From assembly GCA_023053685.1 (NCBI GenBank), contig JALIGW010000026.1, positions 1,044,501 through 1,108,500 of the forward strand: 64,000 bases of DNA, written 5' to 3'. Source of the stretch: Diadophis punctatus similis (taxonomy: Eukaryota > Chordata > Lepidosauria > Squamata > Dipsadidae). This document shows, piece by piece, positions 30,852-42,157 of the stretch. The notes under the pieces are model-generated. The model saw only the letters and a list, made by a program, of their open reading frames with translations. It searched no databases and had not been told where the DNA came from. The position numbers and the translations under genes are program-made. How positions within the stretch are numbered: position 1 is the stretch's first letter; each line of letters opens with the position of its first letter.

Positions 30852-33800
30852 CAGACAGATAGACAGACAGACAGAGACAGACAGACAGACAGACAGACAG
30901 ATAACAGATAACAGACAATAGCTAATAGGTTATAGGTCAGTGATGGCGAACCTTTTTTGGCTCGGGTGCCAAAAGGGTGCGCGCACGTGCCCACACCCAT
31001 AATGCAATGCTCCATATCCGTTTCTAGTCCTGGGTGATCTATTATCTATGATTTGTTATGGCTCCTGGAACCGTCACATGGTGAGAATCTGGACAGCTTG
31101 GTTTAGCGCAGTGGTTCCCAATCTTTTTTTGGCCATTCCCCACCTAAGCATCTCTAAAATCCTGATGCCCCCCCCACCCTGTGACATATAATTCTTACTA
31201 TTCAAAAAGGGAACTCCTCCTCACGCGGAGGAAGCCTAAAAGGCCATTAAGTTGGTTTAAACAAGGTCCCAATTGCTCCCATTAAAAATCAAATTGCCCC
31301 CCTGTGGGGCGTGGGCCCCATGTTGGGAACCACTGGTTTAGCGGATGGTTTTAGCCCACCGTGCCAACCCCGTAAATGGGCTGAGTGGCAGCCGGGTGAA
31401 CCCATTTGTGTGAACGCCACGCTTCCAGCGGCCCCGTCCTCTTACCTGAGCTGCTGTGGCACAATGGTATATCGAATTTTGGTGAACGGTTCTTAGGTGC
31501 TTCAAGAGGCGATCGGGCCCAATGGCCCAGCCGACCTGTTGAGACGAAAGAGGACAGGTAATTATTTCGTATCTTTCGTGTTTCTTCTTCACATCCTTGG
31601 CTGTTCTATTCCTAAATTGACAGCTAGTTCTGCCGTTAAAAGAAACGTTGATGAGCGTGTATATGAGTGTGTCTTTGGGTGTGGGGAGTGTGTACAGGAA
31701 GGCCTCGACTTACGACCACTTCTTTAGTGACCAAAGTTACAATGGCACTGAAAACAGTGATTTAGGATTGTTTTCCCCACGAACGTTGCAGCCTCCACAA
31801 GGTCACGTGATCAAAATTTGGACGCTTGGCTACTGACTTCATATTTATGACTGTTGCTGTGTCGCCTTTTGTGACCGTTGGACAAGCAAATTCAAGGGGG
31901 AAGCCAGATCCACTTAACGACAGTGTTACTAATTTAACAAGTACTGAGAGCCAAGAAAGGTTGCAAAAGGGGCAAAAACTCACTTAGCAACTGTCTCGCT
32001 TAGCAATGGAAATTTTGGGCCCAATTCTGGTCGGAGGTCTAGCACTACCTGTAGATCTATATCTTTCTATATTTAATTGAGAGTAAGTTGCCAAGGATCG
32101 AACCGAAGACCTTCCTGTGTGCAAAACCCATCCTAAAAAATGTAAAAGCTCAGATGGGGCTGCTGCCACACCAGATCCCTCACCTTCCATCCTGTGGCAC
32201 TGAAGGATTTGCCAGCGCTGCTAATGCTCACCGTCCGCTCCCACATTCCTGGCAAACTGGCTATAAAACGGAGAGAAAAGAAATGAAGACCCCATCCCTC
32301 TTTACCCAAGGAGACTCCCTGTAAAGAACTGGGAATACAGGTGGCGAAGTTTGTGGGAAAAGCCCTGAGTCGGACGGGCCTTACCGATCCTCACGTGCTC
32401 ATTTCCGTCGTAAACCAGCCACTCATAGACTTCGTCGCTGAAACAGATCACGTCGTGCCTCACGCACAGGTCAGCAATGTGCGCCATTTCTACTCGGCTG
32501 AAAACCTGCAGGGCACAAAGAGACAGGCAGTTGGTTCCCTCTGAAATGCAACTATCACAACAACCCTGGTAGGTGGGCTAGACCTGACCCAGACACTCCG
32601 ATTGCGCTCAGCTTCCGGATTCTCAAATTTTATAAAAAGGAAAAGGGTGAAGACTCCAGAAGTTGTGGGTGCTGCAACGCTGGAGATTTGAAGAAGAGGC
32701 TGACAGCCATTTGTCTGGAATGGTATAAGGGGTTGGACTAGAACAGGGGTCTCCAACCTTGGCAACTTTAAAACTTGTGGACTTCAACTCCCAGAATTTG
32801 CTGGCTGAGGAACTCTGGGAGTTGAAGTCCACAAGTCTTAAAGTTGCCAAGGTTGGAGACCCCTGGACTAGAAGACCTCCCAGGTCCCTTCCAGCCCTAG
32901 GATTCTATGATTTAAGTACCCTGCCCCCTCCTGATGGGCATATTACAATGGCAGAATACATCATTACCTTCCCCAAAGGGTTGTTGGGAGAATTCAAAAC
33001 CAGGGCCTTTGTTCGTTTCGTGAACGCTGCCTCTAATTCGGCTGGATCGAGTTGCCAGTCCCGGCTGGATGCCATCTTTCCACTCTTGGCAACTTTCTAG
33101 AGGATAGAAAAAGGACATTGGTGAATGACCTTGGTGCCCTTCAGATTCATTCATTTAATTTAGATCCTTTCAATGAAATTTAAAAAAACTCAGGGGAGGG
33201 CATTTTATTGCCCGGAATCTGTCACATAAACCCCAGAGGGATTCTTGGAAAAGCCACACAACCTGAGGCCCCCCAAAAAGATGAAGGATGTCTTGCAACA
33301 CCGATGTTGGCCTTGTGGTTTAATCCAGAGAGGAATCACAACTAGATGAGTTAATTCTGCGGTATTGTAACGCTACAATGACAGATTCATGCAAGTCTGA
33401 AAATATAAATCTCCCACTGTCTCTTTTATATTCTGAGAAACGAGGGAGGGTTCCTTTCTGATCCTCTTTCTCTATCCATTATGCAGCTCTGGGCTATGCC
33501 GTCTCTTATCTGACTGTTCTCTAAAGCTACATTAACAGAACCTTGCAAGTCTGAAAATAAAAATCTCCCACCGTCCCTTTTACAGCCTAAGAAATTAGGG
33601 AGGGTTCCTTTCTGAACCTCTTTCTTTACCCATTATACAGCTGAGGTCTCAGCGATCTCTTATCTGTTCCCTTGGCAAACTCCCAAGGTCTTTCCCACAG
33701 ACCATCAATGCCCTTAAATATGAAATGTGTCCTTCCCTTCCTTATTTAGGTGACCCATTAGTGGGCATTCACTCACCAGCCGGAGGGGTACGAAGACGGG

Positions 33801-35838
33801 TTTCCCGCCTGCCATTTTGGTCATGGGTTCATAGCAGTCAAAGTACGGCTCAATTATAATCACCTAGAGAAAACCAAGAGGGGATTTGGCATTTAATTGA
33901 ATCAAGGACTGGCATGTTATCACACAAATACACTCTAACACAGAGATAGCTTTTAGGCTCCCGAGTTCACCCACTTTCAAACACCCTAGCAGCTGGGGAA
34001 TTCTGGGAGTTGATATTCACACAGCAGGAAGGATCCTTCCATTCCCAGAATCCTCAGCACTGGATAAACCATGGCAAGGGAATTCTGGGAGTTGAAGTCC
34101 ATGCACTCCTGGAAAGGGGACAGCATAGGAGAAGCAATTGCCAACTTGACCAAACGAAACCCAGTAAAAGGAGCTGAGATGCCTCCTTCAACAGGCAAGT
34201 CGAGTTCGCTGCTCCCTACCCACCGTGATTAAAACCCTGGACCCCCCCACTTCGCTGGAGGAGGATGGGTACCCCATTAATTACCTCGTCCCCCTCATCC
34301 ACCAGGGCCTGGAAGCAGCAGAAGAGAGCTTCGTATGCCCCCACTGTCACCATCACATTCTTCAGAGGGTCCAGGTCTCGCTGGAGCAGCTTCCCAAAAA
34401 AACGAGCCAGGATCTCCACCAATCGCGGATGCCCCTGGGGGGAAAATCAGATCAGACGCTGTGAAAATCATCAAGGTTCCTTTTCCTGTTGGGACCGAAA
34501 GTCTGAAAATGTAGTCTAGTTTCCAGCAAAAACATCGTAAATCTTGGGACTGGATGCCACAAATGGCCCTAAATGTTTGCCGGATGCTGAGTGCCCAAAA
34601 CGCAGTCACATCACCGTGGGACCATCGGAATTTCAAACCCGGGTCATAGGTAGCCCCAAGGAGGCCTGTTGTAATTAATTTTGCATCGTCATGAAGAGGC
34701 TGGCCGTAATTTGAGGACTACCTGTTGCTGATTTATTTGATGTTTGTAAACTGCAGTTAAAACAGGGGTGGGTTCTGGTTTTCTTCACTGCCGGTTTGCT
34801 CAGTGATGCTTCGCACACTCTTCGCGCATGCGCAGTGCTAAAACAAAGTGTATGCGCATGCACAAAAGCAAAAAACAAGATGGTGGCATCTACGATGCCA
34901 CCAAGAGAACCGGCTCGGGGGCGTGGCAGGCCTGGGTCGCTGTTGGTTCTAGTGACCCAGGCCACCAGGTTACTACCGGTCTATAGAACCGGTCCGAACC
35001 GGGAGGAACCCACCTCTGAGTTAAAAGTTGGTGAACAAATCACATTCCCCAAATTTGTTCCAGATGGTTAAAAAGAAACAAACATCACCCATTTTGGCAG
35101 CACGCAATTTGTGTTGGAAAGGGAGATGTTTCACGTACGAAGGCCTGCGTGTATTGGTGCAGCATGCTGTTTTCTCCGCTGATTGCATCCACGTAGGCTT
35201 TCTTGATGAAATCCGGCGGGGAGAAATTGGGGAAACCTTGACCCAAATTCACTGCCTTGTGAGTAGCCGCTAATCGGGAAAATTCCACCCTAAGGAGATA
35301 AAAATCATTTTAGAAATTGGGATAACTTTGGTCTAATGATTAAGGCACCAACCAGGCTAGAGAGCCATAGGTCATGAGTTCTAGTCCCGCCTTGGCCATA
35401 AAAAACAACTGGGTGACTTTGGGCCATCCCCTGTCTCAGCCCAGCCCACCTCACAGGGTTGTTGTGGGGAAAATAGGAGAAGGAAGGTGTGTTGGATAGG
35501 TTCGCCACCTTGGATTATTTATTTTTAAAAAAACAACAAAGGCGGGATATAAATAAATAAGTAAAATATTAAACCCATGACTGTATACATTAAAATAAAT
35601 GCTTTTCATGGAAAACCTTATTTTCCATGAAGAATGAGATGGTTTTACATTTTTGCAAATGTCTTCCATATCTGACAAATAATTTCAATTTTGTGGGCAC
35701 CTCAGGGGGTCCTTGGGCCATCCTTTAAGAGACCTTGACTTCTAACTCATCGCTTTCCCCAAGAAGCAAACGACAAACTGCCTACCAGATATTCTGGTCC
35801 ACGCCTTCCAGCCGCCGAGCGTGAATTGCCTTGGCCAT
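28421..35838 (-). CDS. KYAT1: KYAT1 (CCBL1), kynurenine aminotransferase / cysteine conjugate beta-lyase 1
   Basis: PLP-dependent fold-type I aminotransferase that converts kynurenine to kynurenic acid, transaminates glutamine and cleaves cysteine S-conjugates. Twelve coding exons read leftwards: 35786-35838 (ATG; exon extends to 35844), 35139-35289, 34285-34434, 33777-33863, 32968-33096, 32385-32505, 32184-32260, 31446-31535, 30074-30260, 29898-29965, 28942-29028 and 28421-28489 (TGA). Together they give 1269 nt, 422 aa, the human length. Visible motifs are NLGQGFPNF (substrate pocket), the PLP-pocket run [35 protein letters not shown] and the Schiff-base lysine in [13 protein letters not shown] (K248; human K247, with one extra residue in exon 2). 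The C-terminal RFCFAK carries the family carboxylate-binding Arg. An untranslated first exon probably lies in the CpG island near 40.7 kb. Confidence 0.96.
29500..29755 (+). repeat. CR1 LINE 3' end fragment
   Basis: AATCAAGGAGAGATCCAATC, then TTGAAGAAGAGACTGGACAG and GGACTAGAAGACCTCTAAGG and TTCCAACTCTGCTG, in KYAT1 intron, antisense to the gene. Confidence 0.8.
30431..30905. repeat. Compound GATA/GACA/GATT array (Bkm-type)
   Basis: Two similar halves, each with a GATA block and a GACA block joined by ATAACAGATAATAGACAATA-like spacers; the second half also has seven GATT units. GATA/GACA mixtures are the definition of Bkm satellite, first found in a krait. Confidence 0.95.
31109..31335. mobile_element. 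hAT-type MITE (CAGTGGTTCCCAA family), exact 8-bp duplication
   Basis: Inverted ends CAGTGGTTCCCAA and TTGGGAACCACTG, 227 bases. GTTTAGCG flanks both sides (31101-31108 and 31336-31343). It ends 110 bases from KYAT1 exon 31446-31535. Confidence 0.9.
31695..32051 (+). repeat. Tigger-like MITE, reverse interior order
   Basis: Ends CAGGAAGGCCTCGACTTACG and GTCTAGCACTACCTG with TA on both sides. It ends about 130 bases from KYAT1 exon 32184-32260. Confidence 0.8.
32630..32912 (+). repeat. CR1 LINE 3' end interrupted by a hAT-type MITE
   Basis: CR1 sense tail ...GGGGTTGGACTAGAA, then the MITE, then GACTAGAAGACCTCCCAGG and CCAGCCCTAGGATTCTATGA, the usual CR1 terminus. The CR1 copy is therefore the older insertion. 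Confidence 0.9.
32744..32865. mobile_element. Near-perfect palindromic hAT-type MITE nested in CR1
   Basis: 122 bases whose two ends are inverted copies of about 50 bases with a single mismatch seen (CAGGGGTCTCCAACCTTGGC at the left). GACTAGAA flanks both sides exactly (32736-32743 and 32866-32873). The spacer between the arms is only a few bases. Confidence 0.95.
34763..35018. mobile_element. hAT-type MITE (CAGGGGTGGGTTC family), exact 8-bp duplication
   Basis: Ends CAGGGGTGGGTTC and GGAACCCACCTCTG, 256 bases. AGTTAAAA lies on both sides (34755-34762 and 35019-35026). It sits in the KYAT1 intron between exons 34285-34434 and 35139-35289. Confidence 0.9.
35325..35572 (+). repeat. Sauria-like SINE
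   Basis: TTGGTCTAATGATTAAGGCACC head, CATGAGTTCTAGTCCCGCC B-box and GGCGGGATATAAATAAATAA tail. It begins about 35 bases upstream of the acceptor of KYAT1 exon 35139-35289. Confidence 0.8.
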
Positions 35839-35915
35839 TTTGCCCTAGATGAAAAAGTAACCAATCATGAACAACTCCCTACCATGGGCTGACCAATCCT
35901 AGCTAAGTCCCTCTT

Positions 35916-36224
35916 CAGGTAGTCCTCAACGTACGACCGTTCAGTTATGACAGTGCTGAAAAAAGTCCTCACACTTACGATTGCTGCAGCATCCCCGCAG
36001 TCACACAATCAAAATTTGGGTATTTGGCATGTATTTTAGATGTTTGCATCCTCCCGAATCATGTGTGATCTTCCCCATCAAACAAAGTCAATGGGGAAAG
36101 CTGAATTCCCTTAATTCACAGCATGAATTTAAAAAATTGTCAATCTGGCGTAATTTACTTAACTACCACGTTGCTTAGCAACTAATTCTGGCCCCAATTT
36201 TGGTCATAAATCGAGGACTGCCTG
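35916..36224 (+). repeat. Tigger-like MITE
   Basis: CAGGTAGTCCTCAACGTACG at the left and AAATCGAGGACTGCCTG followed by TA at the right; the left flank is TT. It begins 70 bases from the KYAT1 ATG exon. Confidence 0.8.
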
Positions 36225-37078
36225 TAGTTATTTCTCCCTTTCTTGCCACTGGAGCTGATTCCCGAAGGCCCAACCAGTGCTGTTAACTCCTTAGAAAGGA
36301 GGCCACTCAGAGATGCAAGGGAGAGGCAGGCCTGAAAAGTCGGAAAAACATAATGGAAGAAAATCAAGAGCCAAGGGAAATTCCAGGGAAATTCAGCAGA
36401 ACTTCTGAGTGTGATCTAGGAAGATTGTGCAAGCGTAATTCCTTGTGTTGCACAAGTCCTTCGGTTACAAGGAAATACCTCAGGTTTTTTTTTTTCAGAT
36501 TGAGAAATGAAAAAAGGCAGCGACCCAGAACACAAACCTGTGTCAAACCAGGCACCCAGAACAACCAGCAGCAGCTCACAAACACTCTCTTACACACACA
36601 GGGGAGAACTTCACACCTCCGTTGAAATTGCACAGCTCTTTCAAGGCGGCCCCTGTGGAAATGGAAGTCCACTCCGTTTCAGCTGCTGATTCTTAATCTC
36701 CTTTCAAGACTTGGGACTTTAGACAAACAATTAAGCAAAAACTGCGACAGACACAGGGTTTTTTTCCTCTTGCACAACACCCTTCCCTCTAACTCTTCCA
36801 TTTTGCAAATAAATAATAATGTCGCATTAAATGTATATGCCGCCCAATTCCCAACACCTCTGAACAGAAAGCAGCTTCTTATTCCCTGCTTTCCTTCTGA
36901 ATTTCTACAGAAAAACTGTGAAGAGAAAGCTAGTGCCTCAGGGAGGAAGGCTGCATTCTTTTCCTGATGTGCTAGTTCTCTGCTTGCGGGGAATGACAAT
37001 GCACATATCTGAATGAAGGTGGCAGGGAGGGAAACATTTTTCCCGGCTGTGCCAGTTCTCTGCTCGCATGCTCTAGGC

Positions 37079-37207
37079 CAGGGGTCTCCAAACTTGGCAA
37101 CTTTTAGACGTATGGCCTTCAACTCCCAGAATTCCCCAGCGGGCTAGGGAATTCTGGGAGTTGAAGTCCACACGTCTAAAAGTGGCCAAGTTTGGAGGCC
37201 TCTCCTG
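37079..37207. mobile_element. Palindromic hAT-type MITE, flanks worn
   Basis: Same family as 32744-32865: CAGGGGTCTCCAAACTTGGC at the left and its inverse GGCCAAGTTTGGAGGCCTCT at the right. No matching 8-bp flanks were found, so the ends have decayed. Confidence 0.85.
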
Positions 37208-38954
37208 AGGCAACAAATCCTAGTTACTAAACCATGGGCCAATCAGTTGTGCTTCCTACCTTGGTACGATAGTAGCCGAAGTACAAACACGGAGTTGTTC
37301 TCCACAGACCATGAATCAAAGGCAGGCCACGACAAGGCCAGCTGGCGGTCCCAAGAGCTCTGCGCCTTTTCATGCATAAATAAAACAAAACAAAATAAAC
37401 GTTTAATGCTCTGCATAATTAAATTTCCTTCTCTTGGGCCATGAATAGGGACACAAAAAAAACCCCACATTTGTTTCAACAGTTGAGTTGGGATTCCTCT
37501 CTTTGGGACAAGCCACGATGTCCCGTGCCCCCCCCCACCCGCCACCTGTGGTTCAACCTTTCTAAGGTCAGGTTTGCACACTAACCCACCCTTGTGAGTT
37601 TAACCCTGGTTTAGTCAAGCAAGCAGAAGGGACTGTGGACTTTGGGCAAAAATGTGGATGCTCTTGAACGTTGGTGTTGGAGAAACCATCACCCTTTCTG
37701 AAAATAGACTCTTAAGGTTCTCCATTCATTTCCCTTATCGCTAACCAGCCCCAGAGACCAGATTTACAGATGATCCAAAACGATACCCAAAAAGGAAAAA
37801 CAAAGGAAGATTGGAGTGAAAAAAGGAGAAAGAACAGCAAACAGCTTAAGAGGAAACAATACAATCAGCTGGATCTGAGCTGCAGAAAATCCAATCTAAA
37901 GGCAAGGACAGAAAAACTGGAATGTTTTGTCGGCTACCAAATTCTTATCTGGCGTCTAGATTATTGCAACCGGCTCTGAAAAGCCTCAGCCAAATCACCA
38001 AGTTTGCACAACACACTTCCCAGGTAAATTAATCATTCCTTCCCGGAGAGGGCTGAAACAGGTTTGAGAGACAGAGAGAGAGAGAAAACTATTAACCTCT
38101 GACTCTTTCCAGTACAGTGGTTAAATTGCATTTACAGCCTGAACTTTGTGCGTTGCATTTAGTTCCTACAAGCCCTTTTTGCAACTACACAATGGTTCAA
38201 CTTTCAAACTAAAATCTAACTTCCATTATTGTTCCTGTTTCGAGTATAAAAGCCAGAAGCGATTTCCCAATGGAAACAGGACTGAATACAATGGTCTCTT
38301 TTACTTTATAGGGGCATCTCAGCCAGGTCCCTTTGTCCACCCCAAACCCCGCAAAGTGACAGACCTACAAACTGTCTCAGAGAGACCAAGGACACACCCC
38401 TCTTCAACCTTGAGCTGCAAATGTTCTCTTCTGTTAGCAGTTTTATCTGTCGTTGCACAGCCAAACCTTTGAAAGATTAATTCAGCAACCGTGTGACGCC
38501 AGAGGTGGAAACCCTGCCTGAAAGCCACAGCTGGTAGGAAGAAACCGAGGCCAAACACACACACACAAAAGTCAAAAGACACTTACAACTTTGCTTTCTC
38601 ACAACACAACATCTATCATCCTTCCTGGTCGGAGCCCAATAGCAGCTTCTTCCAACAGCTGATTCGTTCCCCTTTTCTAGTGGCGGGATAAAGGAACTGC
38701 CAGCCAACCAGAAAAGCCACTGGCTGCATTTAAAAATAGGCGTGTGTGTGAGAGGGCCATGCGCTTCTATTTGGCGCATTAAGCCATGTGAGCCGCAGCT
38801 GGTTGGGTGGATTGTGGGTGGGGGGCGCTTCTTTTGTTTGCCCACAAATTAGGGTTTGGTCAATTTCAAACCGCTGGCCTTTTAATCCAGGTTGTTCTCT
38901 GCTGATGAAAGTGGCAGCTAACAATTTTGCAAAAATTTTGATAAGGGGCGTGCA

Positions 38955-39090
38955 TAAGCGCACCATTGTGCCTACCATCCCTGTCCTACTGTCCTATTGC
39001 CTAATTTATCTGTACCTACCTTGCTAATGTTTATGTTTATACCAATACCTACTATCTTGTACATGTGTGACAAATAAATAAATAAAATTG
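38955..39090 (+). repeat. LINE-like 3' terminus
   Basis: A CCTATTGCCTAATTTATCTG-type phrase ending in TGTGACAAATAAATAAATAA, the style of a non-LTR 3' end. The parent family was not identified. Confidence 0.5.
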
Positions 39091-39129
39091 CATGCTAGTT
39101 CCCACATTGTACATCATCGTATAATATGA

Positions 39130-39470
39130 TCAGCTGACTGATGATGTTACCTAGCTGGGTTAAGAAATGTCTGACTGATGAATGAATGATGAACACTGGT
39201 GATATTACCCTTCTTGGGTCATGAAATGTCTGCAAGATAAACACCAAGTTCAGAGAGCACCAAGGACCCTACAGTCCTCCTCCTTCTCTTCCTCCTCCCT
39301 ACAAATCCCACTCCCTTCTAACACTGATGATGTTACCTAGTTGGGTCATGAAACGTCTGCAAGAAAACAACCACACTCAGAGAGCATCAAGGAACCCACA
39401 GTCCTCCTCCTTGCCTTCTTCCTCTTCCTCTTCCTCTTCCTCTCCTCCTCCTCCTCCTCCTCCTAGGACC
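39130..39470 (+). repeat. Dispersed repeat with AAACGTCTGCAAGA motif, tandem copies
   Basis: GATGATGTTACCTAG, then GGGTCATGAAACGTCTGCAA and CAGAGAGCATCAAGGA, occurs twice in a row here and ends in a (TCC)n tract. The inverse is found at about 54130-54270. Confidence 0.65.
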
Positions 39471-40434
39471 CCTTATTTTAACTGTGAGCTACAAAGGTTC
39501 ACCTTTATCAACATATCATCATCCTGTCTTGTGTTATTGCATACCTAAATGTACATGGGTGTCTGCTGGAAATAGGATTGTAAAAAAGTTACTTTTTTGT
39601 TAATTAAAAAACAACCCTTCTGTTTCTTCTCTGATGAAATGGCAAAAAAAAGGTCTTTCCATTCTCCTTCATGAATATTTTAGCTTTTTTTCTCAGCTGG
39701 GTCAAAACTTGGCAATGAAAACAATACCACTTAGTGATTAACCCCCCAAAACTACTTTTCTCTGGAATTACTGATTCAATGAAAGTCTTCAGATTAGGTT
39801 GCTATTTAGGGGCCATTAAAACAAACCTATTCGGGATATTTGTGGTATTGTGCGTGCTGGGATATCAGCATATACTTTTCTATTTTTAGAAACCAATTTT
39901 GAAAAAAGTGGCTTGATGGCCTGCTTATTGCTTTTTTAAAAAACCAAACTTAAGGGTTCGTTGGATGGAACTGAAGTGAATTAAGTTCTGCAAGCCTAAT
40001 AATGTATTATTTATATCACCTAAAGGGTTCAATTAATAATAGATGGGAGAACAACCCGTAACATGCAGGATATATCTACATAAAATAGGAATAACGCAAA
40101 GCAGAGATTGGGCTGACACAATATGAGTCAGTTCTCAATTGTCTGAATTTTGGTGATGTGACCACGGGGATGCTTCAGCCGTCATAAGTGTGAAAAACAG
40201 TCATAAGTCCTTTTTTTTCAGTACCATTGTAATTTCGAACGGTTACTAAATGAACGGTTGTAAGTCGAGGTCTACTTACAAAAGGAGGTGAAAAATCAAT
40301 TTGAATTTATTGAATCATGCATGCAGAGGAGTTTTAACCTTGCATAGTCCCTGTGTCAAGTCCCTGTGTTTATTTATGCATATTTGTTTATTTATGCTTA
40401 TTTTCCAAAGCACCAGAAAGCAGGACAAGAAGCG

Positions 40435-40670
40435 ACGGAGGGGAATTAATCAAGGAGAGAAGCAACTTAGAACCAAGGAGAGATTTCCCAACAATGAGAA
40501 CAATTCACCTGCGGAACGACTTGCCTCATTAAATTGTGGGTGATCCATCACTGGAGGTTTTCAAGAAGAGACTGTACAGCCACTTGTCTGGAATGGTATA
40601 AGCAGGTCTCCTGCTTGGGCAGGGGGCTGGACTAGAAGACCTCCAAGGTCCCTTCCGGCTCTATTCTGAT
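40435..40670 (+). repeat. CR1 LINE 3' end fragment next to CpG promoter
   Basis: ATTAATCAAGGAGAGAAGCA through GGACTAGAAGACCTCCAAGG and CCTTCCGGCTCTATTC. It stops about 30 bases before the KYAT1/LRRC8A CpG block. Confidence 0.85.
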
Positions 40671-40699
40671 TCATGGGATCCTTGCATTGACAGACATCA

Positions 40700-40885
40700 G
40701 AGGCGCTGACGGGCGCCCTTGCCCAACATGGCCTCCGCGACGAGCCTCTGCCCATTCCAAAGATGGCGCCGACGTCCTCCTCCCGCCCCGCCCCCTCCTC
40801 GCGACGTAGCCGCCGCCGGAGCCCCGCCCACAGCCGCCAAGATGGCGCCGTCTAGTGGCGGCCTCGCACGGTCCTCGTTCTTCGT

Positions 40886-40916
<31 letters not shown>

Positions 40917-41060
40917 GCGAGGGATGCCCAGGCCGGCCGGGTGAGGTCAGTTCCGGGGTGGGGCGTCGCCGCGGAGTGGTGCAATGAGGGACTGAGACAA
41001 AAGACGGGGCTCCGCCGCGGGAGGCGCCACCAGGTGGGTGCGGGGGGAAGGGCAGTGGGG
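40700..41060. promoter_or_regulatory. Probable bidirectional CpG-island promoter of KYAT1 (-) and LRRC8A (+)
   Basis: A dense CpG/GC block lies between the leftward KYAT1 coding exons and the rightward LRRC8A gene. It contains two copies of the YY1-type core AAGATGGCGCC (40760-40770 and 40839-40849), GC boxes (CCGCCCCGCCCC near 40785-40795) and a short (CGC)n run (about 40890-40919). A good donor, GTGAGG at 40941, could end an untranslated LRRC8A first exon. In human the two genes start head-to-head within tens of bases, from memory of the locus, which supports the reading. Transcription starts are inferred. Confidence 0.7.
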
Positions 41061-42119
41061 GAGGGGGCGAGGAGACCCCCCCCCAGACAGGAGCAGTGAC
41101 CCCGTGGGAGGGGCAGATCTGGAAAGCTTGAGGACTAGGAACTTGGCTCAGTGGCTATGGGGCAGGGGGCGAGGAGGGGGGGAGAGAGGGAGGGAGGGGA
41201 GCCCCGCACGCCCAGACACGCCTCTTGGCCTCCCCCCCCCCCCCGAAGAGTGCAGGCTCAGGATCCCTGAGGACTGGTAACTTCATTAATATAAAAGAAG
41301 AGGCTTTCCCCCTCCCCTAATTTTTGGTTTCGTGGGAACCCTGCTTTTGGGAAGGGGGTGGTGATGTTTGGAAGGCAAGGACTTGGGGGTGGGGGGTGGG
41401 GCTGAGCCCAGTCACATGGGCGGGAGGCAGATCCTCAAGAGGACTAGCGACCTGGCTGGTTTGATGCCAGACTGGCCGAAGGACGAAGCGGCTCTATAGG
41501 GTGGGCAAAGGGGGCTCTGACTGAACCCAACAAATTGGGAGCCCTGCGGGGAAGCAGGGGAAATTTGGGGAGAAACAGGAAAGGCAGGGAGGGGGGAAGG
41601 GAAGGGGGCTGGCTGTTTACAGCATTGCCAAGGAGGGCAGATTTTGGGGGGGGGGTTTCCTGGAGGAGGGGGAGGCAGCCTGGAGATGGTTAGGGGGAGA
41701 AGGAGGCTGGGGAAAAGAGTTGGGGGGCTCTTTGCACATCATGGGTTGGGAAGACGGTCCCCCCTCCCCGGACCTTGTATACCAGAATATATTTGGGGTG
41801 CCTTGAGCAAAGGTGGGCTTGAGCCCAGAAAAAAAAATACCCCAAACGGGTCACTTTAGTGAAGGGAGAGGTCAGAAGGGGGTGGGGGGAACGTCCCAAA
41901 AAGGAAAACTCAAAGCATGTAGGGGGGCTTGACTGGTTCTCACGTGGGGGGGGCCTTCCAGAGGTGGGATAAGAAAACTAGGTAGGTCAGAAAGCCACAC
42001 CCCTCCCTCTCCATCCCCCCCTTGGCTTTTGAACCCTGCAAGCCAGAGACCTAAATGAATTTTAGGAATTTCTTATGGGGGGGGCATGTGGGAAAGAGCC
42101 CTGGGGCAGCCCAAGAGGG

Positions 42120-42157
<38 letters not shown>

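Larger units (their letters stand above)
35845..40700. other. KYAT1 first intron (between promoter and ATG exon)
   Basis: Apart from the repeats listed separately, I see no conserved coding segment in this 4.9 kb. The longest open frames (for example 36679-37122 minus and 38477-38845 minus) show no recognisable domain and read through low-complexity or repeat DNA. Alternative untranslated exons could be present but cannot be seen. Confidence 0.5.

Noticed and set aside
30331..31015. 195-codon frames of Tyr/Leu/Ser/Ile repeats
   Set aside because: Translation of the GATA/GACA array, not a protein gene; also checked and dismissed as a CRISPR-like array because there are no unique spacers.
40719..41099. 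126-codon frame rich in Ala/Pro/Arg in the CpG island
   Set aside because: GC-rich promoter DNA stays open by composition; low complexity and no family match.
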